A stretch of DNA of 64,000 bases, from the NCBI GenBank assembly GCA_026874595.1, contig CM049317.1, positions 68,570,118 through 68,634,117 on the forward strand, in the 5' to 3' direction. Below the pieces are notes generated by a model, which was given only the letters and a program-made list of their open reading frames with translations, did no database searches and had not been told where the DNA came from. A program made the translations under genes and the position numbers. How positions within the stretch are numbered: the first letter of the stretch is position 1; each line of letters starts with the position of its first letter. This document shows positions 45,548-58,828 of this stretch, one piece after another. The stretch comes from Sipunculus nudus. Its lineage: Eukaryota > Annelida > Sipuncula > Golfingiida > Sipunculidae.

Positions 45548-45661
45548 GATATATATGTATATATACCGTATATATGTATAAGATTTATTATATTATTTAT
45601 TAAATTATATATATATATATATATGGTTACACTGATAGATTAAATGCTATATTGATATTAG

Positions 45662-45699
<38 letters not shown>

Positions 45700-45721
45700 G
45701 ATATATATGTATATATACCGC

Positions 45722-45759
<38 letters not shown>

Positions 45760-45762
45760 TTA
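45405..45762. repeat. AT-rich tandem duplication around (AT)n tracts
   Basis: Block ATTAAATTAT..(AT)n..ATGGTTACATTGATAGGTTAA..AGCTAAT..(AT)n..ATTATATGATATATATGTAT..ACCGTATATATGTAT occurs at about 45405-45580 and again at about 45598-45730 (GGTTACACTGATAGATTAA..AGCTAAT..ACCGCATATATGTAT). Confidence 0.85.
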
Positions 45763-46992
45763 TTTATAAGGAAGGCTTGTGGAACCGATTGTTTACTTAC
45801 TATAAAATATTTAAATATAATTTACAAGAGAATCGAGGTACCTCTACATAAATGTCTGAGGATTGCATGCTTTGGAACAGCTTAAATCATATAGCAACTG
45901 TAGCAACTATATATGCTTTTGTCTTTTTTATCAACAAGTTAAGCAGGGTTATATCACATATATACATTTGCCTATGCCATTGTTTTCGCAACGGTTGTAT
46001 ATTTGAATTTTACAATTGTAAAGTAAAATATGCATTTAACTTGCTGTCAAAGTTTTTCTTGTTTTTACCATCACTTACCACCATCAAGATTCCCTCTTAT
46101 TTCTGTCAATTTCCTGTATATTCCGACCCAATTCTCATCATGTATATATACTTAACTCCCGCCCGCATTACTATTTAAGATGAACCAGCATTATTTAACA
46201 ACGTAAAATACAAATAGCCGTACAACACGCAAAAATATAATCTGTCTCTATTATAAGAGATTTTTTTAAAAGACCCTCGATGTGATCCAAATGTGCCTGC
46301 CGTCTGTCTGTCGCTCCGTTCCGGTGTCGCGTTATATCGTCTTTATACTTTCCTTTTTTAATTCTCAAATTGATATAAAGGTTATATAAACGTGTTCAGC
46401 AAACCCACATGGTGTCTTTACGTACACGTTCACTCCCGTGTGTCAGCGATAGAGCTGACACAAGTATAAAGGTGTCGACATGTACGGTATTCAACTGTGA
46501 TGGGCGGTGTGGGCCTTTGATCTCAAGGCCACAGCCAATAAGTCCTCTAACGCCGTGCCAAAGCGACACAGGGCGTGTAATTTTTATGATTAATGCCAGT
46601 TTGATATTACTTGTACGACTGAAGACCCGCTGTCCACTTGTACAAAATTTTACCTCTTCCTGTGGAAACCTTTAAGAATTTGGCGCCATCTGGTATACAA
46701 CAGACACGCATTTGCGTACTTTAAACTATACAGTTCCTGCATCCAAATGATTTTAAAAAAGCAACCGTGCCGACAACTCCTTCTTAAATATTCGGATTTA
46801 AACGTTGTCATTAACCGTGATTCAAAATCTGATAATGATTATATTACCGCACGTTTTATCTATCATATTTAAATAAAAATGAAATATAAACGGATAAGCA
46901 TTCACAAATTGTCTAAATTTATTTATGAATATTTTATTCAGATTTATTTTATGCGTTCAGGCTTTAAAATATATTTTCATGTGTTTAGAAAG

Positions 46993-47029
<37 letters not shown>

Positions 47030-47589
47030 GATTGTATATTGTAATCAGTATATAGAAGAAATAAGAAAGAGAGAAAGTAAAACAGAAAGAAAGAAATAAA
47101 AGAAATGAGAAAAGAAAGAAGACAATTATAAGCGGCTAAAGAAGGATAGTTTTTAGTTTTCCATATAATAAGTATTAATGTGAAACTATACGATGTCCAT
47201 GAAGAATTAGTACCAATATCAATACAATGTTGTGATGTTCACGCTTGCAAGCGTGTGGGAGTGTTTGATAAACCACGTTAATTCATAATTGTTATCATTC
47301 ACGGCTCGGATTAGTTAATCAGCTTATTGCAAATCCCTGATAACACAGTCATTTGGACTGAAATTAATTATTATTACATGCAAGTTCCAACATAAATCGT
47401 ATTTTCTATAGATATTGGCAGCAGAAACTACATAAACTTAGTATTTCTAGGGCTTTCTTGTTAAATGGACTAAGCTTTCTAATAAGCCACATGCTGAATC
47501 CTCCTCTAATCTAGTCACGTGATCCCTTAGCTGTTGTTAAATTACTCTCATTTGGTTTGTATATAACATACTTCATTTTTACACGTCCG

Positions 47590-47990
47590 TCTTAGACGAG
47601 ACGTATTTTGGTATGCCCACGGTTCCATCCGTCCGTCCGTCTGTCAGTTAGTATGCCTGTCGGTCCGTCAGTTAACTTTTAGTGTCGCCCTGGTAACACA
47701 CGTAGGCTTTAATGGATGTTTACGAAAGTCACCATATATACTTACCAATATTTTATCTTGCCTGAGTGCGACGATCGGTAAAATTCCATGCACGCATATT
47801 GAATGAGTTAACAGGTCATTAGGTCACTCTGGCATTTTATCAGGAATATAGGATGCAGTTTGATGAAACATGCACAAGAGAAAGATTAATCTATATGTAT
47901 TAACTCACCAAGTCCGATTCCCATCAAAATCCATCCATATATATATACGGAGGTCACGAGACATACGATGGGCGTATTTTGCACCCTTGC
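47590..47990. repeat. Possible transposon-derived region with GACGTATTTTG-type ends
   Basis: AGACGAGACGTATTTTGG at 47594 followed by a TCCGTCCGTCTGTC run, and GATGGGCGTATTTTGCAC at 47966. The repeated GTATTTTG motif is in direct, not inverted, orientation, so element boundaries are uncertain. Confidence 0.3.
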
Positions 47991-48205
47991 GGTGCTCCTA
48001 TGAATAATATTAACATTTATGCATGTTTACATAGAGAGCTCTTAATTGTGTGTTTTAGTCATATCCATATCAAATCAATCATTTGTATATACCCAATGAC
48101 TCTTCTAATCTTTAAAGCATATAATCATATGATGTGCTATATAATGTAGAATTTACGTATATAGTTATATGCATGGTGTGATTAACCTAACAGTGGTATG
48201 TTTTA

Positions 48206-48545
48206 TAAGATAAGATAAGATAAGATAAGATAAGATAAGATAAGATAAGATAAGATAAGATAAGATAAGATAAGATAAGATAAGATAAGATAAGATAAGA
48301 TAAGATAAGATAAGATAAGATAACATAACATAACATAACATAACATAACATAACATAAAATAACATAATATAACATAACATAACATAACATAACATAATA
48401 CAATGTAAAATAACATAAAATAATATAACATAACATAATTTATTATAATATGTTATGATATAATATTATATAATATATAATAATATAATATAAATAAATA
48501 AATATAATATAATATAGTACTGTATAATATAATATAACATAACAG
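48206..48545. repeat. Pentanucleotide array TAAGA then TAACA, then degenerate ATAATA
   Basis: About 23 TAAGA units (48206-48321) switch abruptly to TAACA units (48322-48440, with TAAAA/TAATA variants), then decay into ATAATATAA tract. The three minus-strand open frames over it are repeat artefacts. Confidence 0.97.
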
Positions 48546-49695
48546 TCGAGGCACCTGCATGCACCCACGATGGAGCAACAGGCCCAAATATAGAAATACA
48601 AAGATATCATATATGGATGTGACTTTTTCGTTCACACTGGCGTTGGTCAGCTCAATACGTTATATACAGCTTTGTTGGTGGTCCGTTTCTGCTTCCGGTT
48701 GACCAGCTGGGTCAGAGGTCACCGACATTACAATGCAAAACGTCACAATACACATGTATGTATGTGTGGACATTGCATTATATCCGCGTGAGATCAAAGA
48801 TATATACATGTGTATATGAAAGATAGATTAAGATGTATGACATAAATATATTGTATACGTGCACATGCAGTTGTAGTTTTCTTTATTACAGTGACAAATA
48901 CATTTAGATACATATAAGTATATACACATCGGTGCACCCGACTCCATATCAACCTGCACGTCATGCCATGAATAAGAAAAATGTGATTCTCATACACTAA
49001 ACATACAATTCCTTGCTCCTAATTTCATAACATCTAAAACATATTTTTTAATTACCATAGTTTTCTATGACTATTTTCATACAAGCAGGATATTTTGTAA
49101 TTGGTTTATAAATTAGATGTTGTCCAGTTTTTGTCAAAAGTAATATCTGACGTTTAAAAATAAATAAAAGGAATTAAACCTAATTTTTCAATGTACTCAG
49201 TACGTTTAAAACAAATTCTTTGACAAATATTTAAACGACGAAATCTGCCTGTTCCGATTGCCAAAGGTGATACACACATTCTGAACGGAGCAAAGAATAT
49301 CTTTAGTTTTAGGACTGGTTCAACTTTACATATAATTTGGTATACTGAGTGACTGTTTGTACAGCGTATAATTCCTAAGTTTTTGATTTGATAACATTTT
49401 TTTTTTCTTTTCATTAAACGTTCATATAACATGTAAGAGAACTCGAAACATTGATAGCACTTTTGAGCTTCAATATACGTTTGCAATTCGTATATATATG
49501 GTTACGATATACTTGATGCTCCCTATATATACATGTATATTATTTTCCTTAATGTAAACATCCGGGGTTAAGTATTGTTTGTTCCTTTATATTTATATAT
49601 ACATATTAATCACCAAATAAAACTAGGGCAGTAGTTTATTAAAGAATTTAAAATTTATATAGGTCCTGCAATATATTCTTTTAACAGAAGCAAGG

Positions 49696-49696
<1 letters not shown>

Positions 49697-49790
<94 letters not shown>
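49697..49790. repeat. (TA)n microsatellite
   Basis: About 47 uninterrupted TA units, the longest perfect dinucleotide tract in the window. Confidence 0.98.
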
Positions 49791-49793
<3 letters not shown>

Positions 49794-52339
49794 TCAGTCA
49801 AGCTATAGTTTGAAACAGGACCTGCATGTGGGAGTCTATTCCGGGTGTTATATTATATATTGTGACTGCACTACCGTGCTTAATTTAATTAGCTGAGGCT
49901 CTTTATTTATATCTGCTATACATTATATAATGTGTAGAAGAGTAAGAAAATATTACGACTGTCCCATGATGAAGTAGAATATTTTTAAAATTATTTAACC
50001 TGGCCTACATTTGTCAGGCTCTTTTTATATCATGTATACAGGAATTATAATATCACAATACCATAAATACATATATCTTAACAGTCTGCCGGGGAGTCAT
50101 ATCGCCAATTCTCGTCTACAAGTAAAATAATTCCTCAGAAATCACTGTGTGAGGGTGTACAAAAACGGCTCATAAAACAGCTATAGGTTATCATACATCA
50201 AACATATACAATAAAGTGTGAATTACACTGAGATACAAGAAACCGACGTTTTTAGCCTTCAAGAAAAGTATGTAGAAGATGGTATTGAACAAATAAGATA
50301 AGTAATTTTAAATTTTCGTCCTGTTAAATACATGCTGGATACTTCAATAATGATGGCTGATTCTTTTTTCTTTAAATAATGATTTGACTATATAATTTAG
50401 TTATAGCTGTATGGTTCTTCAGTAAAAAAAATCTCACACGAGTAATATATATGCTTAGCACCAGATGATCTTATTGAAGCATATACAATGTACAATGACC
50501 ACGTCGGGTAAAGTAAAATATCCACTGAAAACGAGTAAAACGCAATAATAAAACTACAGGATTACATTTTAACACATACCTCAATACATATATAATGACA
50601 TTTTCAATTATTCCTTTAGTTAAATGCTTCTGTGAAGAAATTCTGAAATAAAAAAAAGCGGAGTACTGAACATTCTGAAAATTATGCAAAAGCTTTTATA
50701 GATATAGGTGTAATTTGCATAAATAAGTAATCTTCATGCATTTATCCTCTCTTATTCACAGCGACACCTACAGGCCATGGATCTGAAGCATCCGTTTCTT
50801 CTTCTTTTAGTGACGTCATAATGGAATCTGTGCAGCTGGTACAGAAAAGAATTAAGCATGTACGGAATGTTCTAGAGAAAATATTACGATAACATTTGGA
50901 TCAATAAGCCCCACGTCGGATGAGAGCGGAGTAATTGATTCAATAATGCTGCTCGTTAACAATGGGTAATTCTACAGCAAACAACTATTTGCTCAAACAG
51001 GCAGGTACAATGCCGCAACAGTCCCTCTACAGCCTAGCAATGCACTTATAGTAGCTCCTAATATAGGAGTGTAAGTATACAAACAAGCAATCACAGCAGT
51101 CTACCTATATTGGGCTTTAACTATTGTTAGACTTAAGAGGCTGTTGACCGAAAATAAGTGGGGAAAATTGACCAGTTTTGTTCGGTAGCGCGTGTGGACG
51201 GACGCTGAAACGGAGGCCCCTTTCAGCAGCCCTTTGCGATGACATATAAGAGTTTTCAATTAAAGGTTGGTGTCCAAAGATTGCTTTATTAAACGTCAGA
51301 GTCCTACAGGTGATTGGGGTAGTGTAAGGGCTACCTGTCAGGTGGCCAAATTAATTTCTATCGCGGCCCCTCCCCCACCTTTGATCGAGTCTTGATGCGA
51401 TATTGAAAGCGGACGTGATGGTCACCCATGTCGGCCGTGAGGGGTATTGTACCCTCTTCCCAGGTCATTCTTACAAGTGCCGGGCCCGGTGCCAATCTTC
51501 TGATCTTTGAGGTCTGTGCCACAGGGTGCGCCCCGGCAATGTTTTAATCAGCAATACGCATTCACTGTAAAGGTCTTACCGCATTGCTTACAGATCCTGG
51601 TCGATAAAGTGCAGTGTTGATGAAAACAGTCTTTACTCTTAAATTACGCCAGCACGCCTTAATTAGTTTCGCTAAACCCCGCCCGTTCCGATATCGCACG
51701 TTAGTCACCCTGTATACCCTATACGCAAGTTCATACAACTTGCCCCATACAAGTTTCTATGGGCTCTTTATAGCGAGTGACCCTTTCTCTTACAACTCTT
51801 TTGATTTCTTTCAGCTGATCTGAACACAGATGACCTTCTGAGCTACCAATGTTAGCATATACAACCTTTAATTTGCTTACGTACAATTACAGAGCTACGG
51901 GTTCAAAGTCTCTTTTACGCTGCTTTCATCCAAGGTCTTTTAATACGTGAGGAAGGCCTAAACTTCTTCGAGTAATTCACTCTTTGTCAGTTTGGTCTTT
52001 ACCTTGACAATACATTTAGACTTCTGACAATAAAATTAAAATTTATTATAAAATTTATCAATTAATTGTTTTTAAAGTATTTGCTAATATATATCATAGG
52101 TATACGGTAATATGTTTCCAAACTAATTATATCTTGACATTTCAATTGAGAATAGTAATCAAACATTTAAACGTTCAAAACTCATGGAAAATTCATTGTC
52201 TTGATTTATAGTCTGGATTAGAAATTATAAGGAACGAAACGAATTAAATTAAGAATTATAAGTTATAAGTTTTAATAATAACAATAATAATTATTGTTGT
52301 AAGGATATATATGTGCGTGTGTGAAATTAGATTTAATAG

Positions 52340-52340
<1 letters not shown>

Positions 52341-52387
<47 letters not shown>
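52341..52387. repeat. (AT)n microsatellite
   Basis: Uninterrupted AT run; similar tracts lie at 52766-52804, 56684-56722 and 57330-57359. Confidence 0.97.
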
Positions 52388-52390
<3 letters not shown>

Positions 52391-52773
52391 ATTTATATCC
52401 ATGACTGGTTATTCTTTATATACTGTCCTCTTCTTTGTATACAGTGAATATCATATTTAATGATTTTAAGAATAGGTCCATGCATGCATGGCTTGCCGCA
52501 GGTGTATACTGTATATCATTAGGCCAAAAGTATAACAACAACAAGAATAATGTCACTTAGAATTTAAGGTCTTTGAATTTCAAGTTCTGATTGTAATAAA
52601 CAAACGATAAGGCATCTCTGATACATGTTCTGTCCAGATTTCACTTTTGTCATAGAGAATTGTGCCATGCAGGAACCTTAAACTTATAATATCACGGACA
52701 GATTACCTGACCTTTCATTATTCCGGTTTGAGGACATATGGCGCAAACACACACACACACATGTATATATATA

Positions 52774-52811
<38 letters not shown>

Positions 52812-52846
52812 GGATGTTCTGTCAACATGTGTATTCTATAGTTCCA

Positions 52847-52885
<39 letters not shown>

Positions 52886-53110
52886 TGAGCCAGGTTGATT
52901 ATTCAGCTCTTGTCCACTTTCAAATGGAACTGCGACTTAAGGATCGCACTGTCATTGGTTTTTATCAAGTGTCACAGAAAGAAAACATGAAAATGTGATT
53001 TAACCAGATTTATCTCATTAAAAAATATTAATTAGCAGTAAATGTGAATAAAGCTGCATGTTTCTGCTCTGTCCGTCTGTCTTCCATGCATTCCCCCGCA
53101 CCCACACACA

Positions 53111-53111
<1 letters not shown>

Positions 53112-53167
<56 letters not shown>
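53112..53167. repeat. (CT)n microsatellite
   Basis: About 27 CT units; a shorter one lies at 52852-52881. Confidence 0.97.
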
Positions 53168-53170
<3 letters not shown>

Positions 53171-56100
53171 GGTCTCTCTCCCTTCCCCGTGTGTGTGTCT
53201 ATGTCGTTCGATTGCATTTCATAATTCTCTAATGTTATTGTATATATCAAATTTTGAATAATATAAAACATATCTTTACATATCAAACATATCTTTGATT
53301 CATAATCACTACTCACAGATATGTTAAAGTCGACCAGATTCAATGTTGGCTTCATTTTCGTCGATTGAGTCATATTGACAGATCACCACAGTTATACACG
53401 CAGGGGGTCTGTAATAAGTATACATGTTCTGGTATTTTACACAGCCCGAATCCCTAATATATGTAGATTATACACTGATACGGGGTCAAAGGTCAGGAGA
53501 CGGTGTCTGGAGCTTGTAGATCATCTTTGCTTATGATTATAGCTTGTATGACATCGGTTTCAATTGTTATAATTTACACAGACGAGATTAGGAATCTTTT
53601 TCTTATGCGACACCGCTGGCATCCGGTAAATTGGTAGGTTTATCCCGCTTGCTATGCATGGTAGTACTTCAAATGGAATCTGTATACTCGTTTTCTTGAA
53701 TGTCTATATTACACTTTTGTAGGCATGTGTAGCAATTCGGATTCATAGGGAGGTATTATTGTGGTTAGTTTATGTAAAGGAGGAACTCGATTTTTCCAGG
53801 TATATTTTGCCTGTTTCAATAAAAGAGCAAAGTCAAGCGAAAGTTACAGGAACACAAAAGAAGGGGACCCATTTCTTCTTTGAGCTTCAGACTGACGCCC
53901 TGTGCTGTCTAGTATATTAAGTGTCCGGAGGTTGAGACTTGTAATTACAGCCAATCAGCGTCAGAGCTGATCGGTGATCCGTGACTGTTATTGCTTGAAG
54001 CCCGGGATGCCGCGATGCACTCCTGAAATGTCAGTATTGTTGGGAAGGTCACTAAATTGGTGGATAGCTTTAATTTATAGTTGAGTTGAAGTCCTCTCTA
54101 GCGCCTGTCCTCCCAGTAGGGAGCAATGATAAGATCACATATGTGACGATAGGTTAAAGTTGATTATGATCTCTGAATAGAGGGACAAAAGTGACCCGTG
54201 GTCAGGGAAAGTACCCCCTGACCTCCCCACCAGTTCTGATTTCGACTATAAATGAATAACAATCCTGGCCCACCCTTGACGAGCAAGTTAATGTTGTTTA
54301 ATTGCTGGTTTTCTCGTTCTGTTAATGGGCACAGCATCAAAGTTACATTGCATTCGCTGTATCTTTGTAACTATTATTTAACTTAAAAACTGTGGTGTTA
54401 GACTTGTCTGGTATGTGTAAACGTAAAAGCTTTACTCACTCATTTTCAAGACAGATAACATATATAACCCTTCTGATTACAATCTCTCAGACCTAAAGGA
54501 AACTGAGAAGTCTAAATTTGTAAGGGGAATTTTAGTTGAACCTTTTAATTTTCTCTTGATACACATTAAAGAATGTATTACTCTTTATGCACGCATGAGA
54601 ACACCTGAACCATGATGGACGTATATCTGTTATATATGAAAACACGCCTAGACCCCTCAATTATTTCTTTATATTAAAATTATCAAAATTATGATAAAAT
54701 GTATCAAATAATTTTCGAAACTAGGTTAATTCTAACGAGATAATAAATACGATAGTTGATATAACAACAAAATAACTATATAAGCCTTCAATTTAAACGT
54801 ATGTTCACTGTATTAGCGATTTGCAATAAAAAAGTAGTGTCTGATAGAGTATAGAGAATAGTCAGAGTATAGTCATGGATATTTGAGCACGAAGCGGTCA
54901 ATAAACTGGTTACATACACACCCAAACCCACACATGCACCACTCACACACAGACACACATGAATCCAATATTATTATCTAAATGTTAAACAAAACACATA
55001 TGGATACTTATTTTTTTCCAGGTATATTCTATACACAATATATATAAGGTCATGGTGTATTCCGTATAAGTGTATATATACATCACTATATTTGAGATTT
55101 ACGTACAAAATGTGTAGCTACATTACATCATTTAAGTCACCTGCTAGTTGTGTCTTACATAACGAAACATCCACTTGGAGTAATAAATGTACCTCATTCC
55201 GGCTCCTTATATTAATATAGAGGGGTTTAATTAAAACTGAAATCCTTTACGTACAACCTGTTAGGAACTCGGACGATTCCAGTGATCCTGGACGAGAAGG
55301 CTTATAAGTCTGCCACGCCTAACACCTCAATGATGTATCGAAGTGATCAGGAGCTAGCTGAGATTACCCAGGACATTTCTAATTAGCTTCAACCATCCAA
55401 TTAACACTGGCCGCTGTCCCCGTTGGCCGGGTGGTGAACGCGCCAAGGAATGCCTCGCGGTGGGTTTCGGAAGGGTCGCGGTGACCACGCCGTCGCGCAA
55501 AAAAGTTAACACTTCGTTAATCCCTCTGACTTCCAGGAAGTTTTACGTCCGAGCGTAATTGGCTGGATTGTCCGTCCTCCCTGATAACCGATGGACATTT
55601 CTACATAATTTGACGGGATGGATCATGTAAATTACAAGGGAAAATTTGACCGCATCAGCAACGGGTTACTTGTACTTTCAACCAGCGGTGAAGCAATTAA
55701 AACCCTAGTCAAACACAGATTTCCAGATAACCTGCGACGTGTTGTATGGTCGCTCTAAAGAGTGAACCTCTAAGGTTTTAAGTCAAAGAACCAAATGGAG
55801 CTTATATTGCCAGGATAAAATAGTGACACGTTCATTAACTTTGTAAACCCCGGTGTCTCGCTGCGTTTAACCGTCGAACTGTAATTAATCCAGTAATAAT
55901 CAGATTGCACTCTTACAGACCACAAGCGTTAAACTTTGTTTCTTCTGAAGTTTGCGTCCCACGGCCATGAATTACTTAAAATGTTAATCACTCTTTAAAA
56001 AGCAAAATGGAAAATATGACGTCTCGCGTTGAGATACCGTTAGAGCGTTCGAAACTATTGACTTGACATGTATTAAACGCCTAAAGCATCTCTCAGTTCT

Positions 56101-56679
56101 CCTATTTTTTTTAAAAATTATTCCACCATTGTTGCAGTCTGAGAAAGCTATTATTTCATCGATTTAGACACATGGCGTTCAAATGTTTTAATATAATGGT
56201 ATATATGTAACATGGTATGAGTTTATAAATAAACCTATATACACATATATATAATTGGAAAATTTTGGAACCTAAATCTTTATAGAAAAAATAAGCAGGT
56301 AAATTATAAAAAACATATCAATCATGTTTGAAAACCCAGAAAACAACATATCACGGGTGAACAGTAACTATATAATTGATGTACCATTGTACAAACACAT
56401 GCAAATATACATGTATATACAGTGACATGTCAATGTAATTATGTTGTCATCAAACAGCTGCAATACGGTAAGGATTTCATTTTTATCTAAAATCTCATAG
56501 ATTGAAATACACGGGCATTTAATGTGAGTTGAAAAGGCATTTGCAAAATATTCACATGCATAAAAAATCTATATCTGAAATACACATCTTTATTCATCTA
56601 CATGTGTCTATAAGTGTCTGAGCGCTCCACAATACTTCCATACTTCCTATATAAGTCAGCAGAACCCTGTGACTTAATT

Positions 56680-56725
<46 letters not shown>

Positions 56726-57326
56726 GGACGGTCTAAAAGGCGAATAGTCGATTAATTTAAAATATACAATCATCAAAACTTCACATCAAAACAGCCATGC
56801 AAATGAAACAATTAATAAATTTTATCAAGGTACTGAAAATATTAACCGAAATACTTTTTAAAGCAATATAAAAAATCACTATTTTACTATTTCGACCCTG
56901 TATTAATTATCTTTTCAGTGACCCAATATTCCATTATTTTTCTCCTGTTTCAGCCGTATATATGCATGTATGAATATGTATATTTGAACAGACACATGTC
57001 ATACGAACTGCGACTTTTTCCAATGCAGTGTCCTTTTACTGTCTTCCGAATGTTATACGTGAGAATAAGAAAGAGAAAGAAATTGATTTTTCCCTTTGAC
57101 ACAAACTCAGTGTGAATTGGCTTTAATTAGAAATGGCATGCATACATATGTTTAATGTATGTATATGTGTGAGTGTGTGCGTGTTTTTGTACGAAATGCG
57201 GCCGCACTATATCCCCGAACGTCATAAGTTAGTTTGAATTTTAAAAAATAAAAACAATGCAATGTTCATATTTGGTAAACTTATCTAAAAATCTTATCCA
57301 GATTATGAATTTTATTCTGCATACAT

Positions 57327-57358
<32 letters not shown>

Positions 57359-58613
57359 GTAAATGTATATTGACAATGTAAATGTATATCAACGTTTCTT
57401 GTATGACTACATAATATACAACTTTCCGAAAAATGAATCTCTAAAAAAGAAGCTTCGAATTTCATTATACGGTAATTCAGCGATGGCCAGCCTTCATAAG
57501 GTATTCATGACAGGCTAAGGAGGACTGCGCATGCGCAAACACCATCATTTGGTGTTGCCATTAATAGCCGTGGAGCGGTCCGATGGGTTCACATTTAATT
57601 ACATAGTAGTTTATGTGCCTAAAACAGGTGCCCGTCACAAGAAAACCTGCTCTAAGGGGAACCTTTGAGCCGTAAGTCAGTGGGCGTGATTACTCTAGCG
57701 CCTCTGGACTTGCCCCGCGGGTTTGTGGATGTCCACTTGTAACCTACGAAGAAATAAGGGACCACTCCCCGGGTCTTTAGTAAGCTCCCACAAATGCCGG
57801 ACTGACTTCTCGTAGCGGCCGCGATTCTCGCGGGTCTCGTTTATCCATTGAAAAACGATTGGCCGGGACTGAAGTTCTATTATCCTTATTGATAACAGGA
57901 TAATACCCTGGTGACACCGGCAATACACTGCTCAACCAAGTGAAATAACTTTATTATCGTTCAACCCACAGTCGTGCCAACTTTCACTGTTTCGCGACAG
58001 ATAACAGCGGTTCACTTGACAGGCGGCTATAAAGAGTGTAACAGGATCGATAATGCTCCTTCAATTTCGCCCTGGATTACCTTCAAGCCCACAATCCCAC
58101 GTAAATCACCCCGGAGAAGCTGTAGCAACCACTGCAGAAGTGCTTAAATCTGACGTGCTGCCCGGGCCGGCGGGGGACCGGGGCATCCATCAAACAGTTA
58201 GCTCGAGACCCACCGAAGATTGTTCCGTGTCTGGTGTCATTCTTCGTATTAAGAAGCTAATTAACGTAATGGGTTTATTGGAAATAATTTAATCCCCAAC
58301 CGTCATTTGTTTAACCGGCAACCATTTATTTGTTTATTGCAAGCTAAATCTGCTCCTGGCGGGATAAAAATTGTGTTGAATTTATAATTGATCGGATTTC
58401 ACGGGTTTTGTAAGTCGTCGAATTATACGAGTTGATGCAAAGACGTAAAATTCCTTAAACTCGGTTGTATAATTACAGGTAATTATTAATGAGCTTGAAT
58501 GAGCAGAATTGTCATTTGAAAATACATGCAGGGATCTGAATTAGTAAAGATCGTGACTTTACTGATTATTTCAGATCAGATTTGAAAAGAGACAGAACGT
58601 ACAGGTCTACTGA

Positions 58614-58828
58614 CAGTGGCGGATAAAGGATCTTAGTAAAGGGGGCTCAGCACTTTGACATAGGTTAACAAATGCGTCGGGTGGGGTTATAGAATTTTTT
58701 ATACATAACCCTTTCATGCTAAATTATAGGCAAAAATCCGGCGCTGCTTTTCGGTATTAAGCACATATATCATATACTACATCAAAGATTTTCAGGTCGA
58801 CCCCTACACCCCTCTAACCCCGCCCCTG
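58614..58828. mobile_element. Short CAGTGGCGGAT...CCGCCCCTG-ended MITE-like relic
   Basis: 215 bp between CAGTGGCGGATAAAGGATC and CTAACCCCGCCCCTG; the termini are imperfect inverted repeats of the CAGGGGCGG type. No coding capacity and no clear target duplication. Confidence 0.5.

Noticed and set aside
48165-48436. Minus-strand frames of YLILSYLIL and MLCYVMLCY
   Set aside because: Translation of the TAAGA/TAACA pentamer array.
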